From NCBI RefSeq assembly GCF_938045595.1, contig NZ_CALIBB010000280.1, positions 1 through 5,187 of the forward strand: a stretch of DNA of 5,187 nucleotides, given 5' to 3'. This DNA comes from an uncultured Campylobacter sp. (lineage in GTDB: Bacteria; Campylobacterota; Campylobacteria; Campylobacterales; Campylobacteraceae). The stretch's first letter is position 1; every line of letters starts with the position of its first letter. Under the pieces are notes generated by a model. The model worked only from the letters and a program-made list of their open reading frames with translations. It made no database searches and was not told the origin of the DNA. The position numbers and the translations under genes are program-made. This document shows positions 5,170 through 5,187 of the stretch, in pieces.

Positions 5170-5187
5170 TTAAATTTTAAAATTTAA
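5170..5187. repeat. 18-bp perfect palindrome at the window edge
   Basis: The arms TTAAATTTT and AAAATTTAA are exactly complementary with no spacer, and the window ends at the palindrome's last base, so it could extend. It could be a regulatory site for a downstream gene, or simply another instance of the AAAATTTT words that pervade this DNA. The rest of 5126-5187 holds nothing else supportable. Confidence 0.35.

Noticed and set aside
5142..5180. Twelve-codon frame MKETVIREAFKF near the window end as a leader peptide
   Set aside because: There is no ribosome site, no Trp or other regulatory codon run, and no downstream gene visible to be controlled. Its length is within chance.

Overview
The window looks like a chromosome segment from a Campylobacter-type epsilonproteobacterium. 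The supporting signs are a trp gene order around trpD and trpF, an extreme abundance of AAATTT/AAAATTTT words in every gene, and tight overlapping gene packing. The GC content is higher than in C. jejuni, which suggests one of the oral or non-thermophilic species; the species cannot be fixed from this sequence. All genes seen are on the + strand.

Positions 1-371 hold the 3' end of trpD (anthranilate phosphoribosyltransferase). Its stop codon directly abuts the ATG of a complete D12-class DNA adenine methyltransferase (372-1493), which lies inside the trp operon. The methyltransferase overlaps by 17 bp the start of trpF (1477-3234). TrpD and TrpF catalyse consecutive steps of tryptophan synthesis. 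trpB and trpA, which often follow, are not in the window.

The most unusual object is trpF. It encodes 585 residues, whereas the family is normally about 200. The recognisable TrpF blocks add up to about 206 residues and keep the catalytic Cys and Asp. They are separated by three low-complexity in-frame inserts of about 102, 77 and 200 residues. The first insert contains a tandem array of 33-bp units (11 residues, roughly RNFNSDxENFT). Degenerate forms of the same unit appear in the N-terminal regions of the next two genes, which are unrelated to TrpF. This suggests an in-frame spreading or expanding sequence module.

From 3235 onward the DNA becomes clearly AT-richer and holds a tandem pair of related membrane-protein genes. 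The first (3297-4205) is intact at 302 residues. The second is a same-frame paralogue (4223-5125) of almost the same length, split by one TAA at 4526-4528 into a 101-residue front part and a 177-residue back part. They resemble small membrane proteins with a beta-rich cytosolic domain split by a membrane hairpin; their function is unknown. The last 62 bases (5126-5187) hold no supported gene, only an AT-only hairpin and an 18-bp perfect palindrome at the window edge.
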